Below are positions 51,038 through 59,694 of a stretch of DNA of 64,000 bases, piece after piece. Numbering within the stretch: the first letter of the stretch is position 1; every line of letters starts with the position of its first letter. Under the pieces are notes generated by a model. It saw only the letters and a list, made by a program, of their open reading frames with translations, had not been told where the DNA came from and searched no databases. Where the stretch lies: positions 732,001-796,000 of the forward strand of contig JBGVUE010000001.1 in the NCBI GenBank assembly GCA_041861885.1, given 5' to 3'. A program made the position numbers and the translations under genes. The DNA is from Haloimpatiens sp. FM7315 (lineage in GTDB: Bacteria; Bacillota; Clostridia; Clostridiales; Clostridiaceae).

Positions 51038-51569
51038 GTTTATCCCCCTTTAGAATAAATATATTTATCTTTCTAATCAAAACATATTATATGTTATATA
51101 AGAATACATATCAAGAAATAAAATACATTATTGGATTTTTATATATTAAAATCCAAATCTATAGAAAGTATGAATATAAATCTTCAAAAATTTTAATTAT
51201 TGAATGTAAAAATTCAAAATCAACATTATAATACGTAAATTTTGAAAATTAGAAATAATGTGTACTTTAATATTTGTGTTATTAGAAAGAATATAAGTAT
51301 AATTATTTGTGTTATTAGAAAGAATATAAGTATAATTATTTGCTGTTTTAATAATAATAATAATATCTATTTATTATGTGCAAATAATGGTATTATATAA
51401 ATGTAGTGGAATGAGTAGATTCTCTAATTAATAACAAAGTTATATTAGTATATTTTAGATTTAAAAAGATATTTACATAAGTAAAGGATATAAAATATAA
51501 ATTTGTAAACATATAAAACTAGAGATTAAAAAATGAGAGGAGTTGAAGGCCGTTATTTTCGGCGATTTT
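51038..51569. other. Divergent intergenic region between the peptide transporter and rnr
   Basis: This 530-bp, very AT-rich stretch separates two divergent genes and must hold both promoters. I see no further gene. Its one clear structure is a 33-bp tandem duplication at 51271-51336. Confidence 0.6.
51271..51336. repeat. Perfect 33-bp tandem duplication
   Basis: Units 51271-51303 and 51304-51336 are identical, each starting TATTTGTGTTATTAGAAAGA. A partial third copy (TATTTG) follows. Confidence 0.95.
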
Positions 51570-53777
51570 ATGAATATAAGAGAAGTAATACTTGCTTTTA
51601 TGAGAGAACAAGCGTATAAGCCTATGGACATAAATGAACTTTCTAGAATTTTTGGAATAGGAAAGAAAGATTTAAAAAGTTTTAAAAACACTTTAAAATC
51701 TATGGAGAAAGATGGGCAAATAGTAAAGACTAGAACAGATCATTATGGTGTTCCAGATAGGATGGGTTTATTGCCTGGAAAACTTCAGTGCCATTCAAGA
51801 GGCTATGGATTTGTTATAACAGATGAAGAGGGACCTGATATTTTTGTATCTAGTTCTAATATGAATGGTGCCATGAATGGTGACAGAGTAATAGTTAAAG
51901 TTACTAAGGAGAAAATTAAAGATAAAAAGTGTGAAGGTGAAATAATAAGAATATTAGAAAGAGCTAATTGTAATGTAATAGGAATTTATGAAGATAGTAG
52001 AAATTTTGGATTTGTGGTTCCTAATGACAAGAGAATAGGACAGGATATTTTTATACCTAAAGCCGAAAAGAGCAGTGCTAAAGGTGGAGATATAGTAATT
52101 GTGGAGATAACAAAGTGGCCTGAACCAAGGAGAAATCCCGAAGGTAGGGTAGTTGAAGTCTTAGGCAAAAAGGGAGAAAAAGGTATAGACATACTATCAA
52201 TTATTAAACAATATGGTTTACCAGAAGAGTTCCCTAAAAAAGTTATAGATTTTACAGAAGATATAGATACGGCTATTGAAGAGTCAGAATATAAAAGAAG
52301 AAAAGATTTAAGAAATGTTTTGATGGTTACTATAGATGGAGAAGATGCTAAGGATTTAGACGATGCGGTGTCAGTAGAAAAACTGGAAAATGGCAATTTT
52401 CTTTTAGGGGTACATATTGCAGATGTATCTACTTATGTTACTGAAAATAGCCCTTTAGATAAAGAAGCATTAAAAAGAGCTACGTCAGTTTACTTAATTG
52501 ACAGGGTAATTCCAATGCTACCTAAAAAATTATCTAATGGCATATGCAGTTTAAATCCTAAAGAAGATAGGCTTACCTTAAGTTGTTTAATGGAGATAAA
52601 TCATGAGGGAAAAGTTTTAAATCATGAAATAGTTGAAAGCATAATCAAAACTAATGAAAGAATGACATATACTGATGTAACTAAGATACTTAGGGATAAG
52701 GACCTAGAGCTTATAAATAAATACGATTATTTAGTAGATACATTTAAAGACATGGAAAGTTTAAGCAACATTTTATATAAAAAGAGAACAAGACGAGGAG
52801 CTATAGACTTCGATTTTGATGAATGTAAGATTATATTAAATGAACAAGGAAAACCTATAGATATTAAGCCTTATGAAAGAGCTATAGCCAATAGAATGAT
52901 AGAGGAATTTATGCTTGTATGTAATGAAACTATAGCAGAGCATATGTTCTGGGCAAAGACACCTTTTGTTTATAGAGTTCACGAAGACCCAGATGAAGAA
53001 AAATTAATGCATTTTAATGAATTTGCTCATAATTTGGGCATAGCTATAAAATGGAGCAATGAAATACATCCTAAAATGCTTCAAGAAGTAATCGAAAAGG
53101 TAAAAGGCAAGGATGAGGAAGTTGTTATAAACACATTACTACTTCGTTCATTAAAACAAGCAAGATATGCACCGGAGTGTGTAGGACACTTTGGTTTAGC
53201 TGCAAGATATTATTGCCACTTTACATCCCCAATTAGAAGGTATCCAGATTTAATAATTCACAGGATTATTAAAAGATATATAAATGGAAAATTAGATGAT
53301 AAGAATGTTAGAAAATTAGAAAAAGCAGTAGATTATGCATCTTTACAATCATCACAAATGGAAAGGCTTGCAGATGAGGCAGAGAGAGAAGTAGATGATT
53401 TGAAAAAAGCTGAGTATATGAGTGAAAAAATAGGAGAAGAATATGAAGGTATAATTTCTTCTGTAACAAATTTTGGTATGTTTGTAGAACTTCCAAATAC
53501 CATAGAAGGCTTAATTCATATAAGTAAGTTAGATGATGATTACTATATATATGACGAACAGCATCTTTGTTTGATGGGGGAAAGAACCAAGAAGGCATAC
53601 AAGTTAGGTAACAAAGTAAAAGTTATAGTAGAAGCTGTTAACTTAGACTCCTATGAAATAGATTTTAAACTTCTTAAGGATCAGGAAACAAAAGAAAATG
53701 AAAAAATTCCACTTGAACCAATTAAGAATTATGAAATAATTTCTTTGGATGATTTTGAAGAAGAGGATGAAGATTAA
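51570..53777 (+). CDS. rnr: Ribonuclease R
   Basis: A 735-residue 3'-5' exoribonuclease. An N-terminal winged-helix segment and cold-shock domains precede the RNB core. VTIDGEDAKDLDDAVSVEKL and GVHIADVSTYVTENSPLDKE give the catalytic Asp cluster. RMIEEFMLVCNETIAEHMFW and YYCHFTSPIRRYPDLIIHR are RNB signatures. A C-terminal S1 domain (YEGIISSVTNFGMFVELPNT) and acidic tail end it. The start is uncertain: ATG 51570 matches the family start but its GAGAGGAG is 28 nt upstream, with a small GCCG/CGGC hairpin between, while TTG 51543 is too close to that site. It works with tmRNA-SmpB downstream. Confidence 0.95.
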   Translation: MNIREVILAFMREQAYKPMDINELSRIFGIGKKDLKSFKNTLKSMEKDGQIVKTRTDHYGVPDRMGLLPGKLQCHSRGYGFVITDEEGPDIFVSSSNMNGAMNGDRVIVKVTKEKIKDKKCEGEIIRILERANCNVIGIYEDSRNFGFVVPNDKRIGQDIFIPKAEKSSAKGGDIVIVEITKWPEPRRNPEGRVVEVLGKKGEKGIDILSIIKQYGLPEEFPKKVIDFTEDIDTAIEESEYKRRKDLRNVLMVTIDGEDAKDLDDAVSVEKLENGNFLLGVHIADVSTYVTENSPLDKEALKRATSVYLIDRVIPMLPKKLSNGICSLNPKEDRLTLSCLMEINHEGKVLNHEIVESIIKTNERMTYTDVTKILRDKDLELINKYDYLVDTFKDMESLSNILYKKRTRRGAIDFDFDECKIILNEQGKPIDIKPYERAIANRMIEEFMLVCNETIAEHMFWAKTPFVYRVHEDPDEEKLMHFNEFAHNLGIAIKWSNEIHPKMLQEVIEKVKGKDEEVVINTLLLRSLKQARYAPECVGHFGLAARYYCHFTSPIRRYPDLIIHRIIKRYINGKLDDKNVRKLEKAVDYASLQSSQMERLADEAEREVDDLKKAEYMSEKIGEEYEGIISSVTNFGMFVELPNTIEGLIHISKLDDDYYIYDEQHLCLMGERTKKAYKLGNKVKVIVEAVNLDSYEIDFKLLKDQETKENEKIPLEPIKNYEIISLDDFEEEDED

Positions 53778-53911
53778 ATCTTCATCCTTTAATTGAAAAA
53801 TTAAGTTCAAGATGATATACTAAGTCTAATGTTATAAGCTTTAAATTAAGGTGATTACAATAGATTTAAAGCTTAGCTTACGAAATGTTTTAAGGTAGAA
53901 GGGGGGATAGG

Positions 53912-54382
53912 ATGCCTAAAGTTCAAGGAAATAAGACTTTAGTTGAAAATAGAAAAGCTAGACATGATTATTTTATTGAAGAAAGTTTTGAATCTGGCAT
54001 AGAATTAGTAGGAACAGAGGTTAAATCTATAAGAGCTGGTAAAGCAAATTTAAAAGATAGTTATGCAGAAATAAGAAATGGAGAAGTATTTGTTAGGAAT
54101 ATGCACGTAAGTCCTTATGAGCAGGGTAATATTTTTAATAGAGATCCTCTAAGAGATAGAAAATTATTACTTCACAAAAATGAGATTTTGAAATTAATTT
54201 CTTATACATCCCAAAAAGGATATACCTTAATTCCAACTTCACTTTACTTAAAAAGTGGATTAGTTAAGGTTTGTCTGTCAGTAGCTAAGGGAAAGAAAAA
54301 TTACGATAAAAGAGATGCTATGATTGAAAAGGCTGCAAAAAGGGATATAGATAGACAAATGAAAGAGAAGATGAGGTACTAA
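53912..54382 (+). CDS. smpB: SsrA-binding protein SmpB
   Basis: A 156-residue RNA-binding protein. Early it has [20 protein letters not shown], then [40 protein letters not shown] and [13 protein letters not shown] follow, and the C-terminal tail [20 protein letters not shown] is the segment that enters the ribosomal A site. SmpB delivers alanyl-tmRNA to stalled ribosomes. AGGGGGG is upstream of ATG 53912. Its partner RNA ssrA starts 236 bp downstream, and rnr, whose product degrades the rescued message, is upstream. Confidence 0.97.
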   Translation: MPKVQGNKTLVENRKARHDYFIEESFESGIELVGTEVKSIRAGKANLKDSYAEIRNGEVFVRNMHVSPYEQGNIFNRDPLRDRKLLLHKNEILKLISYTSQKGYTLIPTSLYLKSGLVKVCLSVAKGKKNYDKRDAMIEKAAKRDIDRQMKEKMRY

Positions 54383-54618
54383 ATTAAATTTGTTTTCTTT
54401 TAATTTGAGAAATAAATGCAAGTTTTACAACTGAACTCAGTGATTTACAAGTATTTTTACTTGATATATTTCTATAAATATTGTATTATGGTATATAGCA
54501 AGTTTTTAATAATTAAATATCGGTGGCGTTCCTATGAATTAAGGTTTATATTAATAGGTTATTATCTAAAACATTTATGATTTTAGTATGATTTTAATTC
54601 TAATATAAATTATAACAT

Positions 54619-54972
54619 GGGGGCGTAATGGTTTCGACGGGGGTGTGCTGCTCCTGGGAAGCGAGTCGAGGGCTCCATGGACCCGCGTTAAAAAACTGTG
54701 GATTTAAATATAAACGCAAACGATAATTTAGCATTAGCAGCTTAGTATAGCCGCTCGTCAGCCTAAGAGTCCCACGACTTAGGGCCTGGCGTCGACAGTG
54801 GGGAACCGAGCTCTACAAAGCTTTGAGTAGAGAACGGAATTTATGAAGCTACTAAAACCAAAAGCCTGTCCTTAGGCGTTTGGTAGAGGGAATGTTAAAA
54901 TGAGGAATGCACTCGGAGATGCCCAGGGGTAGGCGCTTTCGGACAGGGGTTCGATTCCCCTCGCCTCCACCA
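54619..54972 (+). ncRNA. ssrA: tmRNA
   Basis: The 5' end GGGGGCGTAATGGTTTCGAC and the 3' end TTCGATTCCCCTCGCCTCCA then CCA pair as a tRNA-like acceptor (GGGGGCG with CGCCTCC). The CCA is encoded at 54970-54972. The tag frame runs from GCA at 54716 to the stop TAG at 54743-54745 and encodes ANDNLALAA, ending in the usual degradation signal. The length of 354 nt is normal for a one-piece tmRNA, and the gene looks intact. tmRNA genes are frequent insertion sites for mobile elements, and the genes after it here are accessory. Confidence 0.98.
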
Positions 54973-55001
54973 TACATAAACAATAATATTGATACAATAG
55001 A

Positions 55002-55026
55002 AAGTCCTTGATTTCAAGGGCTTTTT
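55002..55026 (+). terminator. Terminator of ssrA
   Basis: AAGTCCTTGA and TCAAGGGCTT form a short stem with TT loop, followed by TTTTT. Confidence 0.85.
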
Positions 55027-55100
55027 GTGTTTTTGGAGAAAATCAAGTAAGATTTTTAAGGTGTTTAATATAAAAATTTGGATCTGTATATTTTAGATGA

Positions 55101-55143
55101 ACCCCCTGTTGTTTGATTTTTCTTACAGGGGGTGTTTTAGGTG
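55101..55143. terminator. GC-rich hairpin in the ssrA-sigma gap
   Basis: ACCCCCTGT (55101-55109) pairs perfectly with ACAGGGGGT (55135-55143) around a 25-nt T-rich loop, then GTTTT. It may be a second terminator. It is unusually GC-rich for this region. Confidence 0.6.
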
Positions 55144-55221
55144 GGGAATTTTTAGAATATTTTATTAATAGGCATGTACTATAATAAATATGAAAATAAA
55201 ATCTAGTTGAAATAATTTATG

Positions 55222-55294
55222 ATAATTTTGGCTGGCTTTTTAATTTGTAAAATAGAATAATTTATTTAATAAATTGAAAAAAGCCCAAATTATT
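55222..55294. repeat. Long hairpin upstream of the sigma factor gene
   Basis: ATAATTTTGGC and CTTTTT on the left pair with AAAAAAGCCCAAATTAT on the right, across an AT-rich loop. It is the last structure before the 55403 gene; the 430-bp gap otherwise holds only the two hairpins above. Confidence 0.5.
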
Positions 55295-55402
55295 GTAAAC
55301 TTATTTCAAGAAATAAGATGCTTTTTTACATAATGAATAGTTCAAATTTTTTATAAATATATAGAATATCATAAGGTTTTTATGTATTTAAAGGGGTATA
55401 TT

Positions 55403-56392
55403 ATGAATAAAGAATACGTTTTAAATAAAATCAATCCTTATTTAAACAGTGAAGGAAAATTAGGTGAAAATAATTTTAGTAAATTATTTTCAGTACTCAC
55501 TAGGCAACAACAGTATGAAATAATTAATATTTTAATAGAAGCAGATATTGAAATAGACTATGATAATTTTAATAATCAGAAACAGAAATTAAAAACAAAA
55601 AATACTGATCCACATATAGAAAAATTAAACAAGCTTTCAAATGAGCAACTATGTGTAATTTACCAGCAAGGAAATAATCGAGCTATAGATGCACTTGTAA
55701 ATAATAATCTTAAGCTTGTATGGAGTAGAGTAAAAAAATATAGCAATAGGTATAAGCATAAGCTGGATGATGAAGATTTGTTGCAATATGGAATTATAGG
55801 ATTAATGAAAGCAGCAGACAAATTTGACTTAAAAAAAGAAGCTAAATTCACAACTTATTGTACATGGTGGATAGATCAACAGATACTTAGAAGCATAGCT
55901 GATTATGGATTTACTATAAGAATACCAGTTCATTATTTCGATCAAATAAATTGTTTATTAAGAATATTAGGACAAAATCCGAATTGTTCAAAACAGCAAA
56001 TATTTGAAGTGGCAAAAGAGAAGGGAATAGATAAAGAGAAATTTGAAGAAATACTTATGATAATTCAAAATATAATATCGCCAGCTTCACTAAATGCTTT
56101 TGTTGGAGATGAAGAAGAGAGTGAATTAGGTGATTTTAAGGTTGATGATATAACACCTACGGTAGAGGAGCAAGTTGAATATAATCAACTCAAAGAAACT
56201 ATTGATATGATTTTAAATACCTTAACAAATAAGGAAAAAGATATTTTAGAATTAAGATTTGGACTAAAAGATGGTATAGATAGAACATTAGAACAAGTTG
56301 GTGTTAAATATAAAGTTACAAGAGAAAGAATAAGACAAATAGAGGCAAAAGCTCTAAGAAAATTAAGACATTCATCCAGATCAAAAAGTTAA
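55403..56392 (+). CDS. RpoD-like sigma-70 family factor in accessory region
   Basis: A 329-residue sigma factor. The N-terminal 75 residues resemble region 1.1. Regions 2.1-2.4 run from ALVNNNLKLVWSRVKKYSNR through YGIIGLMKAADKFDLKKEAK and TYCTWWIDQQILRSIADYGF to TIRIPVHYFDQI (about 88-175). Region 4 ends with RTLEQVGVKYKVTRERIRQI then EAKALRKLRHSSRSK, almost identical in pattern to housekeeping RpoD. It should bind core RNA polymerase and recognise promoters close to the vegetative class. ATG 55403 with AAAGGGG is used. The helicase gene starts 25 bp after its stop, so the two are co-transcribed. A sigma factor paired with a helicase in an accessory block is unusual. Confidence 0.92.
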   Translation: MNKEYVLNKINPYLNSEGKLGENNFSKLFSVLTRQQQYEIINILIEADIEIDYDNFNNQKQKLKTKNTDPHIEKLNKLSNEQLCVIYQQGNNRAIDALVNNNLKLVWSRVKKYSNRYKHKLDDEDLLQYGIIGLMKAADKFDLKKEAKFTTYCTWWIDQQILRSIADYGFTIRIPVHYFDQINCLLRILGQNPNCSKQQIFEVAKEKGIDKEKFEEILMIIQNIISPASLNAFVGDEEESELGDFKVDDITPTVEEQVEYNQLKETIDMILNTLTNKEKDILELRFGLKDGIDRTLEQVGVKYKVTRERIRQIEAKALRKLRHSSRSKS

Positions 56393-56417
56393 AAGATTTT
56401 ATAATGAGGTGAAATTT

Positions 56418-59400
56418 ATGATAGATATACAAGGATATATAAAAAATAAGATAGAACATTATTTAGATGCCTCAGGAACTATTATTGTTTTAAAGGGCAT
56501 AGATATTAAATTAATTGAAAATAATCTTTCTATTGATATTGAAGAAATGTTAGACAATAAATTAAACTATTTTTTAAAATTAGCTCAATCAGGTAGAAAA
56601 GTAATCATTTATGATGAATATTTAGCACTTTATGATTTGGTTCTTATGCAGTATAAAAAAATAATAATATTAGAAAACAATATATTTATCAATTATTATC
56701 CTCTTCAGGTTGAACTAAGGGGGAAAGACTAAATGCTTTACTTAATCATTTTGATGAGGAAAAAGAAGGAGATAAATATGAAATTGGAAATATAGCTGAA
56801 TTAACAGCTATATACGGAAATATTAAGATTATTAATGATAGGTATTATGTAACTTATAATAATATAATTTCAGATGAAAAAGAGCAAATATTTTTAATTT
56901 TTCCTAAAGACTTTACAGCTATTGAAAAAGAGGAAACAGAGTATACTAGTTTATATTATGAAATATTAGATGAAGAAGATTATGTATTAATGATTGATAG
57001 TATTTTAAAGGAAGATAGAAAGACCATACATATAATAGAGAAAAATACAAGCTTGAGCCAAATGCTAATTAAAGATAAGTTAATGGTGTTAAAGTATATT
57101 TTACAGGGTAGCATAGAAATTAAAATTGTACAATTAAGAGAAAAGAGAAAAGAATCTACTGAAAGAGAAGAATTTTTAGATATTCTAAAAAAGCATTGGG
57201 GTCATAATAGCTTTAGAAAAATTAAGGTTTATAATATGAATAAACTAAACAATAAAGAAAAATTAGTTGAAGAAATATCACAAAGTGATATTATAACAGA
57301 TATTGTTGAAGAAGCGGAAAAATGTATTGAAAAGAAGGACTATAGAGATCTATTTGTAACAGCACCAACAGGAGCCGGAAAATCAGCAATGTTCCAAATA
57401 CCTGCTATTTATCTTGCTAATAAGTATGAACTCTTTACGATAGTTATTTCACCACTTATTGGGTTAATGAAGGATCAAGTTATAAATTTAGAACTGCATA
57501 ACTATAATTATGCACGCACCATAAACTCGGATATCTCCCCTATTCAGAAACAGCAAATAATTAACGATATTGCAGATAAAAAATGCCATATATTATATCT
57601 TTCACCTGAATCACTACTAAGTAAAAGTGATTTAGAACAGATAATAGGAACAAGAACATTAGGCTTATTAGTAATCGATGAGGCGCACATTGTTACAACT
57701 TGGGGTAAACAATTTAGACCAGATTACTGGTATCTAGGAGATCACTTAAATAAAATGAAGAAATCTCAATTGAAGAAAAAGAAAATGGGATTTGTAATAG
57801 CTACCTTTACAGCAACTGCTATATATGGCGGTATAGAAAATATGTATGAGGAAACAATTGAAAGTCTTAAAATGGTAGATCCAATAACATATCTTGGTTA
57901 TGTAAAGAGAGAGGATATAAATATTAATATCCAGAAAACAGAGCTAATAACGGGAAAAACTGAGTACGAATTAAATAAATTTGATCAATTAATAGAAAAG
58001 ATAGATTATGCACTGATGGTAGATAAAAAAATGCTAATATATTTTCCTACTGTAGCATTAATTAATAGGTTCTGGGACTATTGTATAATTAAAAACTTTG
58101 GTAAGTATATTTCGAGATATCATGGAAAACTGTCAGGATACGAAAAGGAAGAAAACTACCTGAAATTCTTAAAAAAGAAACACATATAATGCTTGCAACT
58201 AAAGCCTTTGGTATGGGAATAGATATAGACGATATAGAAATAGTAGCACATTTTTCTCCAACAGGTAATGTGTGTGATTATGTACAGGAAATAGGCAGAG
58301 CAGCAAGAAGACCGGGGCTTGATGGTGAAGCTTACTACAAATTTATGCAAAATGATTTTAAACATATAAATAGGCTACATGGTCTTTCTGTTGTAAAGGA
58401 ATACCAGCTAATAGAAGTTATTCGCAAGGTATATGAATTACATCAGGAGAATATAAAGAACAATGGAGAAAAAAGAATAACTAAAAAACGTAATGAAATG
58501 CTTATAGATGCAGAAAGCTTTGCACATATTTTTGAAAACCCTTTTTTTAATGAAGATGATGGAATAAATAAGGTTAAAACGGCAATGCTTTTAATTCAAA
58601 AGGATTTCGAGAGAACATTCTCCTTTTCTCCTTTCCATGTAAGACCTATACCATTATTTGAAATTGGATTTTTTGCAATAGATCCATACACTCAAAAAAG
58701 TATAAAAGGGAAATATGGTTCAGTATTGCAGGAAATTGATAACTCAATGCATATATGTTCTGTAAACTTAAAGGAAATATGGGAACATAGCTTTAATAGT
58801 AGATATTCCTTCCCAAAATTTAAGTATATGCTTTACATTAAAGATGATGAACTGACATTTGAATATAAAACAAATATAAGGCCAGCACTAAGCATTAATA
58901 TAGAGTTTCAGAGTAATTACTTACAAAACTATGAAACATATATAAATGCTATAAAGACAATTGTTAATAGATCAATAAGAGAAGAAAAGTTCTATAATAT
59001 AGATGGTGATGAAGGGTTAATAAGTGAATTAATGAAATTACTTTCTGTAAACATATATAAAGCAAGGAGTATTATAGAGACTATAATATCAGCCATGTCT
59101 GTATATCAAAGAGACTACAGTAAGAGTATGCATGGAAAAACATATATGGCAAAGCCCTTAAAATCTGGAGAAGTTAAATATAAATTTATGAATGGATCAA
59201 CTGGATTCTTTAGATGGATTGAAAATGGATTTAATAATATACTTAAAAATATAAAAGATGGGACTTTTTATCTAATAGATGAATCAGGAAATGAAGGCTT
59301 TAAAGAAAAACTACTAATATTAGGGATACTTGAAACTCTTGATATATTAGTGTTTAAAGCACTAGGTGGTAGCAACAGCCAAATATATATTTATGTCAAC

Positions 59401-59639
59401 CAGACAAAGACCATGAAAGAAATAATAGAAAAACCTTGGAGATATAAGAATAGGTTGTTAGAGCTTGTAAGTGAAAGACATGAAATTTCAGTACAAATGC
59501 TCACATATCTATTTGAAGGTGAATTTAGTAATGAAGAAATATGGGAGTTTATCGAAGATTATTTTTGGGGATAATTCCTGAGAAAGTAGTAAGAAATTAT
59601 GAAAAAAAGACAGGTAAGAAATTGGATTTGAATTCATAG
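56418..59639 (+). CDS. Large RecQ-like DEAH helicase with novel flanking domains, frameshifted
   Basis: About 1,074 residues after three repairs: one G in the G5 run 56719-56723, one A in the A6 run 58171-58176, one T in the T5 run 59562-59566. Residues 1-300 match nothing I know. The helicase core has Walker A A-P-T-G-A-G-K-S (about 315-322), ISPLIGLMKDQVINLE, ILYLSPESLLS, V-I-D-E-A-H (about 419-424), TFTATAIYGG, LIYFPTVALINRFWDY, ATKAFGMGIDIDDIE and DYVQEIGRAARRPG. No RQC or HRDC domain is evident in the 450 residues after it. ATG 56418 has GAGGTG. It sits between a sigma factor and a KAP NTPase. DNA unwinding is inferred; the biological role is unknown. Confidence 0.88.
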
Positions 59640-59694
59640 TTATAATTGCAATAAATAGATTTGTTATTTGTATAAATTTATGATGGAGGCAAAA

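Noticed and set aside
55101-55294. CRISPR repeat or attachment-site duplication after ssrA
   Set aside because: The structures are single inverted repeats, not spaced direct repeats, and do not copy the ssrA 3' end.
56418-59639. Housekeeping RecQ
   Set aside because: The length, the 300-residue N-terminal part and the absence of RQC/HRDC domains do not fit.
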